Assembly (NCBI RefSeq): GCF_905171775.1
Contig: NC_053490.1
Span: 458,259,643 to 458,323,642 of the forward strand
Origin: Rana temporaria
Lineage: Eukaryota; Chordata; Amphibia; Anura; Ranidae
DNA length: 64,000 nucleotides
Direction of reading: 5' to 3'
In this document: one piece after another, positions 56,326 to 64,000 of the stretch
How the letters are laid out: every line of letters starts with the position of its first letter
Numbering within the stretch: the first letter of the stretch is position 1
Translations under genes and position numbers: made by a program
The notes under the pieces: generated by a model
Seen by the model: the letters and a program-made list of their open reading frames with translations, nothing else
The model's database searches: none
Told to the model about the DNA's origin: nothing

Positions 56326-56643
56326 TTTGAGGATGGATCAGAGTGGTTCACTGTTCAGGTGCTGACCAATCAGAATTGCCCTGCTCTGTCCCGGAAGCGC
56401 TGCAGAGTAGAGGGAGAAAAAAGGGATTTAAAATGAATGGTTTACTGTGTGGGAACCGATGGCTCCGCATCTCCAGAGGTGCGCTTAGCAGGGACTGAGG
56501 TTGGTAGGTAGAGTGTACACTGTCAGTTCACCTTTTCAGAAAAAAAGGTGAACTAAAGTCGAAAACTCACAGGTTGAACGAAATAAAACAGACAGATCCC
56601 CACATCAATGCAGGCAATGTTGTTGCAGGAATCACTCCTGCTC
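56326..56643. other. Intron left of the full-length L1
   Basis: Includes the left half of a MITE-like block (gttgttgcaggaatcactcc) that continues beyond the L1 at 62554 (gacagggggatcc), so the L1 landed in an older repeat. Confidence 0.45.
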
Positions 56644-56654
56644 AGATATTGTAT

Positions 56655-56657
<3 letters not shown>
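56644..56657. repeat. Target-site duplication of the full-length L1, left copy
   Basis: agatattgtattct, repeated exactly at 62540-62553. The primer-strand junction attct|ga fits the YYYY/RR preference of L1 endonuclease. Confidence 0.92.
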
Positions 56658-56694
<37 letters not shown>

Positions 56695-57049
56695 CTTTCA
56701 ACTTCAGACTCCACCTCATAGAGTGTGCATTTACATGCTCATGTTCTGCGTGCCAGCCCATTGCATCTCTATTTCGGTTTTGCATCATTAGTGTCTCTGT
56801 TTTTTATGCTAGTTGTTTTTGTTTTGTTTTCCACTTTTATCTTTTTTTTTTTTTTTTTTTTTTTTTTATTATTATATATATATATATATTATATTGTTTT
56901 CTTGAGTACATTTTTGACTTCTTTTGCTGGACATATACAAAAGTTTTCCCTTAATACTTCACCTCCCCTTACCCGTCCCCCCCCCCCCCCTATCTCACCA
57001 AAACAATCTTCTTATACCTCTACTTCTCTCTAATTTTTCTATAATGGCC

Positions 57050-60000
57050 TTAAGTGTCTTCTCTTAATTTTTCCGCGTAACTCCACGATTTCTTAAAAGT
57101 TCTCCAATTTTCCCATTTCATATTTTGTAATATGTTATTACCCTCCATGTCCTCCTGCAGTTCCTCCATTTTATACGTTTCTTCAACCGCATCGATCCAT
57201 TCCCAGATCGATGGGCATTCCACCTCTTGCCAGCCCCTTGGAATTAGTCTTTTGGCAGCATTCAATAGGTGTGGTACTAGCGATTTTTTATAACTTTTAA
57301 TGCCTTCTTCCCCCCCGTGGAACAGGACAACCCAAGGGTCCATCTTTATCTTTTTCTTTGTAATTTCTTCAACGCAGGCCAATATTTTTTCCCAGTACCT
57401 CCTTATCTTAGGGCATCCCCACCACAGGTGTGCCATATTTCCTGGTAAACCGCATCCCCTCCAGCACTCTCCAGTCTGTCCTTCTTTAAACTTTTTTAAT
57501 TTGTCTGGTGTCATATACCATCCGGCTATGCATTTAAAACACATCTCTGCTGTGCGGCTATCCACCGCGGAGGAGTGTGTCAGGGTCAGCATTTTCTCTA
57601 TTGTGGTCCTATCCTGATGTGTCCCTAGTTCTCTTTCCCATTTTTTAATGAATGGGGGTATGTTCTGCTCTTCCATCTTCAGTAACATCTTATATAGTCC
57701 TGAGATAGATCCTCTGGCATTTTTTGTAGAGCATATTTTTTCCAATTCCAATAACTGATCTCCCGACCTCAGTGGGTGTGGAAGGTCTTGGATAAAATGG
57801 TTTAGTTGCCGATATCTCCATTCATTAATTTCCAGGAAAGAGTTTTTTAATTTCAACTCCTGTAGTGTTAAAATGTGCCCTTCCTTCATTATATCCTTTA
57901 ATTGTATAGTGTCCATTTTAATCCAATTTCCCCCCACTTGTGTTTTACCTGGTGCAAAATAATCATTATTCTTTAGTGATATAAGGGGTGAATTGTACTC
58001 TTTCACAATTTTTTTATAGACAGTGTCCCAAACTTTAAGTGCATTTTTAGTTATCTCATGTGCGTTTTTATCTATTGTCCTAAATTGTGGAGGGTTCCAA
58101 ATTATCTTATCTAACCTTGCCTGTGACAATTTATTTTCTACACTGACCCACCTTTTTTCTTTACTAGCCCTGGCCCACTCCACCACTCTTGTTAATATCA
58201 CCGCCTCATAGTATCTTTTAACATCGGGGACCGCTAATCCACCCTTTTTTTTTGGTTGTTTTAGGGTCTGGAGTGCTATCCTGTGCTTCTTATTTCTCCA
58301 TATATAATTCATTATTAATTTTCTGAGGGCCGAGAACAATGTCCCGGGGAGGGCAATGGGGATCATCTGGAACTTATATAAAATTTTTGGCAGAATGACC
58401 ATTTTGCAATAATTAATTCGTCCTATCCATGATATTGCCCTGTTTTCCACCCTTTTTGTTTCTGTCTTAATTTCATTTAATAAAGGGATAAAATTTATCG
58501 TATACATCTCCCTAGTAGATTTTGCTAGCAGTATTCCTAGGTATTTGAGTTCTTTAACCCAAGCAAATTTGTACTTCATTTTCAGGAGTTGTTCTTCTAT
58601 CTTGCTTATGTTTATACTCATAATCTCCGTTTTTGTGATGTTTAATTTAAAGTTTGAGATTTCTCCGTATTCGCTACAAAGGTTTAGAAGATTTGGGATT
58701 GATGTTTTGGGTTCCATTAAATAGAAGAGGACGTCGTCTGCAAAAGCTGCCAGTTTATGTTCTTCCTCTCCTATTTTAACCCCTTTTATTTTTTGAGAGT
58801 TTCTGATCCTAGCCAGTAGAGGTTCCAATGCGAGCACGAACAGTAATGGCGATAGAGGGCACCCTTGTCTTGTACCGTTTCTCATTAAGAAGGTTTGAGA
58901 GAGACTTCCATTTATTTTTATTTTGGCCGTGGGGGACCGGTAGAGAGTGCCAATCCACTCCATCATCCTCTGTCCAAACCCCATTTCCTTCAGGGTGAGC
59001 AACATGAGTCCCCAGTCTACCCTGTCAAACGCTTTTTCTGCGTCTATCGACAGAAGTAGACCTGGGGACCCCACCGCCTTCATTTTCCGGAGGATTAACA
59101 GTGTTCTAACCCCATTGTCTCTCCCCTCTCTTCCCTGGACAAAACCCGTCTGATCCGGGTATACCAATCTCGCCATTTCCTGTTTAACTCTCCCGGCCAA
59201 TACCTTTGCAAACAGTTTTAAATCTGTATTGAGCAGAGATATCGGCCGGTATCCTGAACAGTTTCCGATGTCCTTCCCTTCCTTAGGGATAACGGTGATA
59301 GTTGCCTCCGATGCCTCTTTACTTAGTTCGTAATCCTTTCCAAGCCCATTATAATACTGGCATAGCCTTGGCAAAAGTATCTCCTTAAATTTTTTGTAAT
59401 ACATTACTGTAAAGCCATCTGGTCCCGGACTTTTACCTGAGGCAGAGCTTGATAATGCTACTCTGATTTCGTTTTCCGTTATTTGCCTGTCCATCCCCTC
59501 TGCGTCTATTTGACTGACTTTTGATAACCTTGCTTCTTCTAAAAATGCTGAGATTTTTTTGTCCTTCTCCCCTTTTTGCCAGCTTTTTTGTTCTACTGAG
59601 TATAGTTTTTCATAATATAATCTAAATGTTTCAGCAATATCTTTTGTTGTATGCAAGACCTCTCCTTTTTCGTTTTTAATTTTGTCTATATAATTCCTTG
59701 ATTTCTTTTTTTGTACCATCCGAGCCAGATGTTTGCTTGTTTTATTTCCCCACCTATATCTCTCCCTTGCCACCAAGTTAAATTCTCTTCTTGTTTCCCG
59801 ATCAATAAGTTCTTTAAGTTCGTTCCGCTTATTAACTAAGTCCAGATAAATATCTCGTTGTTTACCATTTTTCTTATGTGTTAGTTCCAAATTGAAGATC
59901 TCATCTACTAATTTTTCCTTCTTGCTGTTCATTTCTTTTTTCCTCCTTGCCCCTTCGGAGATTAACACCCCTCTAATCACCGCCTTATGGGCATCCCATA

Positions 60001-60856
60001 ATGTTGCTGCCGAAATTTCGTCTGTCTTGTTTATCTTAAAATATTCCTCTAATTCTTTTTTAACCCTCATTAAACTTTTCTCTTCTATTAGTAGTTTCTC
60101 ATTTAGTCTCCAATTTGGATAGGTCCTTTGATTGCCTATAATATTTATGGATATACTAATTGGGGCATGATCGGAAATCGTCATAGTCTCTATTTTTGTC
60201 TCGACCACCGCATCTAACATTCTATGCTCAATGAAAATGTGATCGATCCGGGAGTAACTCTCATGTACGTGAGAATAAAATGTATAATCTCGTTTGCTTG
60301 GGTTAAAGATCCTCCATGTGTCTACTAATTGGCTTCTATGTAAACTGCCTTTTACCTTTCTCAATTGCCTCTCTTGAGTCTCTAATGTTTGGTGTGTTTT
60401 ATCGGCCTTTGTGTCCATACAAAAGTTTAAATCTCCTCCCAGTATTATCTTTCCCCTCCTGAAATCTTTTAATTTCCCCAGGATTCCCTGGAGGTATTTC
60501 ATCGGGGAGGTATTCGGTGCATATATGTTTACAAGAGTATATTCCTCCTCCTCTAGTTTTCCCCTTAAAAAGAGGAATCTCCCTTCTGGGTCTGTCAATC
60601 GGTCTGTTAACACAAACCTAATCCCCTTAGCTATCCCGATTGCTACCCCTCTGGCCCTTTTAGAAATGGTGTCACCATAGTACCATATGGGGAAGTCAGG
60701 GGAATATAGCTTTATGTTTGATCCTAATGTAAGATGGGTTTCCTGCAGGAGGACCACATCTGACCTAAGCCTCTTTAGTTCCTTTAGTACCTTATGTCTC
60801 TTTGATGGACTATTGAGGCCTTTTACGTTATAAGATAGACATTTAATTACCGGCAT
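57050..60856 (-). CDS. L1 ORF2 protein: endonuclease and reverse transcriptase
   Basis: 1268 codons, close to the usual L1 ORF2 length, from an ATG in the context caagATGc. The AP-like endonuclease occupies residues 1-238: YNVKGLN (N10), QETH (E39), GGDLN (D142, N144), RIDH (D205) and the terminal SDH (D229, H230) are all present. Reverse transcriptase blocks: SGKSPGPDGF (473-482), GYRPISLLNTD (535-545), DQTGF (568-572), SIDAEKAFDRVDW with D605, GTRQGCPLSPLLF (661-673) and the active site FADD (705-708). The C-terminus carries a CX3CX7HX4C knuckle (C1131, C1135, H1143, C1148). The protein nicks T-rich target DNA and reverse transcribes its own RNA in cis. I see no frameshift, stop or lost catalytic residue, so it could be active; activity is not shown by sequence alone. 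Confidence 0.95.
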   Translation of the reverse strand: MPVIKCLSYNVKGLNSPSKRHKVLKELKRLRSDVVLLQETHLTLGSNIKLYSPDFPIWYYGDTISKRARGVAIGIAKGIRFVLTDRLTDPEGRFLFLRGKLEEEEYTLVNIYAPNTSPMKYLQGILGKLKDFRRGKIILGGDLNFCMDTKADKTHQTLETQERQLRKVKGSLHRSQLVDTWRIFNPSKRDYTFYSHVHESYSRIDHIFIEHRMLDAVVETKIETMTISDHAPISISINIIGNQRTYPNWRLNEKLLIEEKSLMRVKKELEEYFKINKTDEISAATLWDAHKAVIRGVLISEGARRKKEMNSKKEKLVDEIFNLELTHKKNGKQRDIYLDLVNKRNELKELIDRETRREFNLVARERYRWGNKTSKHLARMVQKKKSRNYIDKIKNEKGEVLHTTKDIAETFRLYYEKLYSVEQKSWQKGEKDKKISAFLEEARLSKVSQIDAEGMDRQITENEIRVALSSSASGKSPGPDGFTVMYYKKFKEILLPRLCQYYNGLGKDYELSKEASEATITVIPKEGKDIGNCSGYRPISLLNTDLKLFAKVLAGRVKQEMARLVYPDQTGFVQGREGRDNGVRTLLILRKMKAVGSPGLLLSIDAEKAFDRVDWGLMLLTLKEMGFGQRMMEWIGTLYRSPTAKIKINGSLSQTFLMRNGTRQGCPLSPLLFVLALEPLLARIRNSQKIKGVKIGEEEHKLAAFADDVLFYLMEPKTSIPNLLNLCSEYGEISNFKLNITKTEIMSINISKIEEQLLKMKYKFAWVKELKYLGILLAKSTREMYTINFIPLLNEIKTETKRVENRAISWIGRINYCKMVILPKILYKFQMIPIALPGTLFSALRKLIMNYIWRNKKHRIALQTLKQPKKKGGLAVPDVKRYYEAVILTRVVEWARASKEKRWVSVENKLSQARLDKIIWNPPQFRTIDKNAHEITKNALKVWDTVYKKIVKEYNSPLISLKNNDYFAPGKTQVGGNWIKMDTIQLKDIMKEGHILTLQELKLKNSFLEINEWRYRQLNHFIQDLPHPLRSGDQLLELEKICSTKNARGSISGLYKMLLKMEEQNIPPFIKKWERELGTHQDRTTIEKMLTLTHSSAVDSRTAEMCFKCIAGWYMTPDKLKKFKEGQTGECWRGCGLPGNMAHLWWGCPKIRRYWEKILACVEEITKKKIKMDPWVVLFHGGEEGIKSYKKSLVPHLLNAAKRLIPRGWQEVECPSIWEWIDAVEETYKMEELQEDMEGNNILQNMKWENWRTFKKSWSYAEKLREDT

Positions 60857-61271
60857 CTTGGTTGTTGGTTACAGTTTCTTCCGATTGTCTTGGTGAGATA
60901 GGATATCTTCCCCCCTCCCTCCCTTCCCCTCCCTTCCCTCCCCTCCCTCTCCCCCCTCCCCCCATCCCCTCCCTCCCTCCCACCCTCCCAATTTGGCCTA
61001 TTTAAGACCTCTGAACCATTTTCCATGTCTTGGTTCAGATTTGCTCTAGGTGGGGTCTGAGATTGCCTCTCCCTCTCCCGGGTTATCTACCCGGGACAGG
61101 GGGGGGGTACAGGGGCCCCAGGCCAAAAAGAAAATACAAGTATAGCGAGAAACCGGGGGTCTCAAGAGGGACCCACAAGGTGACTCCAATAGAAGAAAAA
61201 TAATAACAAAGAGAAAGAGCGGGAAACAAGACGGGGGGGGGGGGGGGTACTTCCATTTTCCACTCCCTCCC
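60857..61271 (-). other. L1 inter-ORF spacer with G-rich tract
   Basis: Between ORF1 stop and ORF2 start, 415 bases. On the L1 sense strand, 60906-60990 is an almost unbroken series of G-runs (gggagggtgggagggaggg style) and 61229-61247 is another long G-run. It has strong G-quadruplex potential in the L1 RNA. Confidence 0.8.
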
Positions 61272-62279
61272 CTACTCCCAACCCGGTATGTCAGGGACCT
61301 GCATTTCTAATTTCCTACAGAATTCATTCAAGTCCTCTGGGAATCTCAGTGTCGCTGATCTCCCCTCTTTTGTTCCAATTAAGCAGGCAGGAAAACCCCA
61401 ATTGTACTTGATATTCAAATCCAACATCTGTTTTAGGAGTGGTTTTAGCAACCATCTCCTTGCCAAAGTTTCTGGGGCCACATCGGTGAATATCTGCAAG
61501 TCCATCCCTTCAAACACTATCGGGGGTTGTCCCCTCAACTTCTTCCAGATTGCTTCTTTTTCTTCATAGAATCGAAACCTTATTATGACATCTCTTGGTC
61601 GCTCAGAAGTCCCTCTTTTCGGATTTCCTACTCTATGAACCCTTTCAATCCTGATTGGGTTGTCTGCGGTTCTTTCCAATAATGGATTAAATATCATCTG
61701 CGTTATTATCCTGAGGTCCTCACCCCTTTTCTCTGGTATGGACCTTATCCTCAAATTTTGTCTCCGATTTCTGTTTTCCTGATCCTCTAATTTATAGAGA
61801 ATATGTCTTTGTTGTGATTGAATCTGGTCAATCTGGGCTTTTAATGTATTGGCTTCCTGTGCTTGTTTCTCTATTTGTTCCTCTGCTGTTTCTATTCTGG
61901 AGAGCATATGGCCAAGATCGGTCCGCAGGTTCTGTATTTCGGCTTTTATTACATTTTCCAGTCTTAACAGCATCTCTGCCATTTCTCCTTTAGAGGGGGA
62001 TTGGGTGTCTGCACTTCGATCCTCCATCCTGCTGCTTTCCGGTCCACTCCCTGTAGGTCCTTCCTCTATGGATACTTCCCTGGAAGTATCGCTCTGGGGT
62101 TTCTTATTTTCAGTCTTCTTTGCTTTATTCACTTGTTGTTGCTTTGTTGTTCCCTGGATGCCAGGGGCTCGCGGACTTTCCCCTCTGGTCACAAATGGCC
62201 TTATTGAGCTTGTTGCTGTTGTATTGCTCGGAGTAGTTGGAGGTCCCCCTTTTGTTGATCTACTCGTCATCCTGCTCAT
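61272..62279 (-). CDS. L1 ORF1 protein: RNA-binding chaperone
   Basis: 335 codons, similar to vertebrate L1 ORF1 proteins. Residues 1-95 are low-complexity (Ser/Thr/Pro, KKTENKK basic patch). About 98-172 is a heptad-rich coiled coil (LLRLENVIKAEIQNL through LKAQIDQIQ) expected to trimerise. ENRNRRQNLRIRSIPE (169-184) opens the RRM-like domain; RIERVHRVG (210-218) and PRDVIIRFRFYEEKEAI (228-244) match the conserved L1 ORF1 core. The rest (250-335) is the C-terminal domain with LQIFTDVAPE and ARRWLLKPLL. The protein coats L1 RNA in the cytoplasmic particle. The start ATG has a second in-frame ATG three codons later. Confidence 0.92.
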   Translation of the reverse strand: MSRMTSRSTKGGPPTTPSNTTATSSIRPFVTRGESPRAPGIQGTTKQQQVNKAKKTENKKPQSDTSREVSIEEGPTGSGPESSRMEDRSADTQSPSKGEMAEMLLRLENVIKAEIQNLRTDLGHMLSRIETAEEQIEKQAQEANTLKAQIDQIQSQQRHILYKLEDQENRNRRQNLRIRSIPEKRGEDLRIITQMIFNPLLERTADNPIRIERVHRVGNPKRGTSERPRDVIIRFRFYEEKEAIWKKLRGQPPIVFEGMDLQIFTDVAPETLARRWLLKPLLKQMLDLNIKYNWGFPACLIGTKEGRSATLRFPEDLNEFCRKLEMQVPDIPGWE

Positions 62280-62539
62280 GTTAGTCTCCTTCTTTCTAAT
62301 TCTCTTCCCCAGCTTGACCTCTTATTGGTGCAAAGCTTAGATTAATGAAATAAAGCCAATTTGGGGTGTCAAACTAAGTCGGACCCGTGTTTCTGGGGTG
62401 TATTTGATTTTTTCTTTTTTTTTATTTATTTTTTTTTTTTTTTTTTTTTTTTTCCCTTTCTTTTTTTTTTTCCTTTTTCCTTTTTTTTTCCCTCTCCCTT
62501 CTCTCCCCTCCTTTCCTCCCCCCACTATTTTCCAGTCGG
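62280..62539 (-). promoter_or_regulatory. L1 5' UTR (presumed internal promoter), polypurine
   Basis: On the sense strand, 62407-62527 is almost pure purine (ggaaaggaggggagag, then A-runs broken by gg). An L1 5' UTR normally holds the internal promoter. No tandem monomers are visible and it is short (260 bases), so the 5' end could be slightly truncated. Confidence 0.6.
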
Positions 62540-62553
62540 AGATATTGTATTCT

Positions 62554-63000
62554 GACAGGGGGATCCACTAGAATACACTGATCAGCACTTGCAGCTATTG
62601 GCTGAAAATGCTGATTGAGTGCTAGTTTTCCAGCATGCCCATTCGGCAGAGGCATGTTGTTGGCTTGGCTTCTGAACAGACAGCAGTAGACATGTACCAA
62701 AAGTTGGTTGGTTCCTGCTCAGTATCTGTGTTGTGACAGGGTATTCTAAAGCACACAAAAATGTGCATTGCCACGATGCATTGTAAATTCATCTGCTCGG
62801 TGTGAGTCATTGTGAATGGCATCCCAATGCACATCACCACACCATAACGTGCATTGTTTTGCATTGCATTGTGAATGAAGTCGCGCATGTTTTTTTATTT
62901 AATTTTTTATTGTACTGCGTTTGCAAGCCCGCTCATAATAAATAGGCTTACTAAAGTTGGTCCCATAACAAATTTTTTATTTTTCTTGGTCACCTGTAAG
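62554..63000. other. Intron right of the L1, MITE-like
   Basis: 62554-62730 is like part of the block at 40280-40430 (ctgacaggg.. gcatgc..). The rest is unclassified. Confidence 0.35.
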
Positions 63001-63583
63001 ACCCCATGCACACGAGAAGCAAATGCAAAGACATGTAAACTCAAGTTTTCAAAGGCAAAAACCGGCGTTTAAAACGCCGTTTTTTGCAGCGAATTTTGCA
63101 GCGTTTTGCCGCGTTTAGCGGCGTTTTACCGCGTTTGCGGCTATCAGCGTTCATAACAAAGACATTGTAGACCCTCCCAAAGCTTTGAAACGCAAAAACG
63201 TTTGCGTCTGAAAAAACGAGCCTAAACCCAACTGCTTTAAAACGCAAAAAAACGTGAATGTGTGCATGGACACATAGGATAACATTAAATGGTCCACGCC
63301 AAGGTAACTGACATGTTGCCTCGGCGTGTCTTCCAGGTATCGCGGCTCCAGCGCTGTGAGTGGCTGGAGCCGCGATGTCGTCACTCCCGTGCATGCGCGG
63401 GAGACTTCTTTCCGGCAAGGTCCGGCATCTGTCGGGCCTTGATGCCGAGAATCCCCTGTGCACATGCGCCGCTGCAGTCAGTAGCTCATTGCAAAAGGGA
63501 ATATCTCCTAAACCGTAACCGTAAAGGTTTCGGAGATTTTTTTTACTTACAGGTAAGCCTTATATATATAAAATGACTATATA
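63001..63583. repeat. MITE-like block with cgtttt-rich core
   Basis: Begins agaccccatgcacacgagaag and contains gtgtgcatggacacatagg as a possible inverted partner near 63260. The core repeats gcgttt words. From 63300 there is an inverted cgcggctccagcgctgtgag / ctggagccgcga pair. No gene. Confidence 0.45.
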
Positions 63584-64000
63584 ACCACTTTAAAAAGTAC
63601 AGCCAAAGCTTGTTTGGCTGTGGTTCACAGGAGTGCAGTTAATTTTGCACTCCTGTGACCCATTTTCAGCAGAGAGCAGGCTGAAGTCTTCCCTCTGATG
63701 CCAGTCGGTCCAAGCTTGGGCGTCATCACGACTATAGAGTCAGGATCAACCCAGATCCCTGGACTGGCACCCGGCTCAGCCTCTCAGTGAGCCGCTGATA
63801 CCCTGAGCCGGCCGCATCCGCCCCCTCCACAGCCCAGCACTCCAGTGAGAGGGGGGGGGGCAGGGCAGAGAGCCACTAACAGTAAGCAGCTCTCTGCTCA
63901 GAGTTGAGAACCGAGCGATCAACGGTGTTCGCTCGGTTCTCTGTGTTGGAGGCAACGGGAGACAGATGGGTACCTAGGCAAGTATGATTCTATTAAAAAA
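63584..64000. mobile_element. TTAA-type MITE, reverse copy of 39335-39764, cut by window end
   Basis: acagccaaagcttgtttggctg, caggagtgca and gagaaccgagcgatcaac are the reverse complement of blocks at 39380-39760. The end near 64000 reaches the same A/T-run boundary. Confidence 0.65.

Larger units (their letters stand above)
56658..62539 (-). mobile_element. Full-length-looking L1 retrotransposon with intact ORF1 and ORF2
   Basis: A 5.9-kb minus-strand element: purine-rich 5' UTR (62280-62539), ORF1 (61272-62279), 415-base G-rich spacer, ORF2 (57050-60856), a 3' UTR of about 355 bases with an internal A-run/TA segment, and a ~38-base poly-A (T-run 56657-56694). An exact 14-bp target duplication flanks it. 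It lies antisense to ssh2, the usual orientation for surviving intronic L1s. Intact frames, a long tail and perfect duplication indicate recent insertion. Confidence 0.95.

Overview
This window looks like the interior of a large intron in an amphibian (probably anuran) genome. The only host coding sequence I can defend is a 44-base exon at 3396-3439 on the + strand. Its translation, EADSGEEECRSQPR plus a split codon, matches what I remember of the N-terminal region of the cofilin phosphatase Slingshot-2 (SSH2). It has a textbook branch point, acceptor and donor. The rest is therefore best read as ssh2 intron sequence, with both flanking exons outside the window. The amphibian assignment is inference from the repeat mix: L1-clade LINEs, many TTAA-flanked T2/Kolobok-type MITEs, hAT and PIF/Harbinger-type MITEs, Tc1 relics, and the near absence of mammalian SINEs.

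Layout. 1-3.4 kb: a TTAA MITE, a small hAT element and unique intron. 3.4 kb: the ssh2 exon, followed 42 bases after its donor by a 137-base pure TA run. 4-9.3 kb: MITEs and a Harbinger-like element carrying a hAT relic that still has the last exon of a transposase. 9.35-12.2 kb: a 5'-truncated L1 on the minus strand with an open reverse-transcriptase frame and a 15-base target duplication. 13-16.3 kb: nested CpG-rich Harbinger-like MITEs, a Tc1 relic and a decayed L1 3' end. 17-25 kb: a palindromic TTAA MITE and two hAT elements that both carry a long inverted repeat plus minisatellite arrays. 26-38 kb: MITEs separated by unique intron, a hAT with a 26-base minisatellite and a Tc1 relic. 38.4-44.1 kb: two hAT elements, then a 1.65-kb sequence present twice as near-identical direct copies around a 1.76-kb spacer with a hammerhead-like motif. 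44-56 kb: more nested MITEs and a pair of hAT elements in the same 8-base target word. 56.66-62.54 kb: a minus-strand L1 with poly-A tail, 14-base target duplication and uninterrupted ORF1 and ORF2.

Functionally there is one host gene fragment and layered mobile DNA. The intact L1 is the only element that could still encode its own mobilisation machinery. The hAT, Harbinger-like and TTAA elements are non-autonomous passengers that would need transposases from elsewhere. Nesting gives a relative chronology: hAT into TTAA MITE, TTAA MITE into TTAA MITE, Harbinger into Harbinger, hAT into hAT.

I did not find a new enzymatic or defence-like system. The most distinctive signals are the repeated association of hAT-type elements with internal minisatellites and hairpins, the intact L1 with a very G-rich inter-ORF spacer, and the 1.65-kb duplication.
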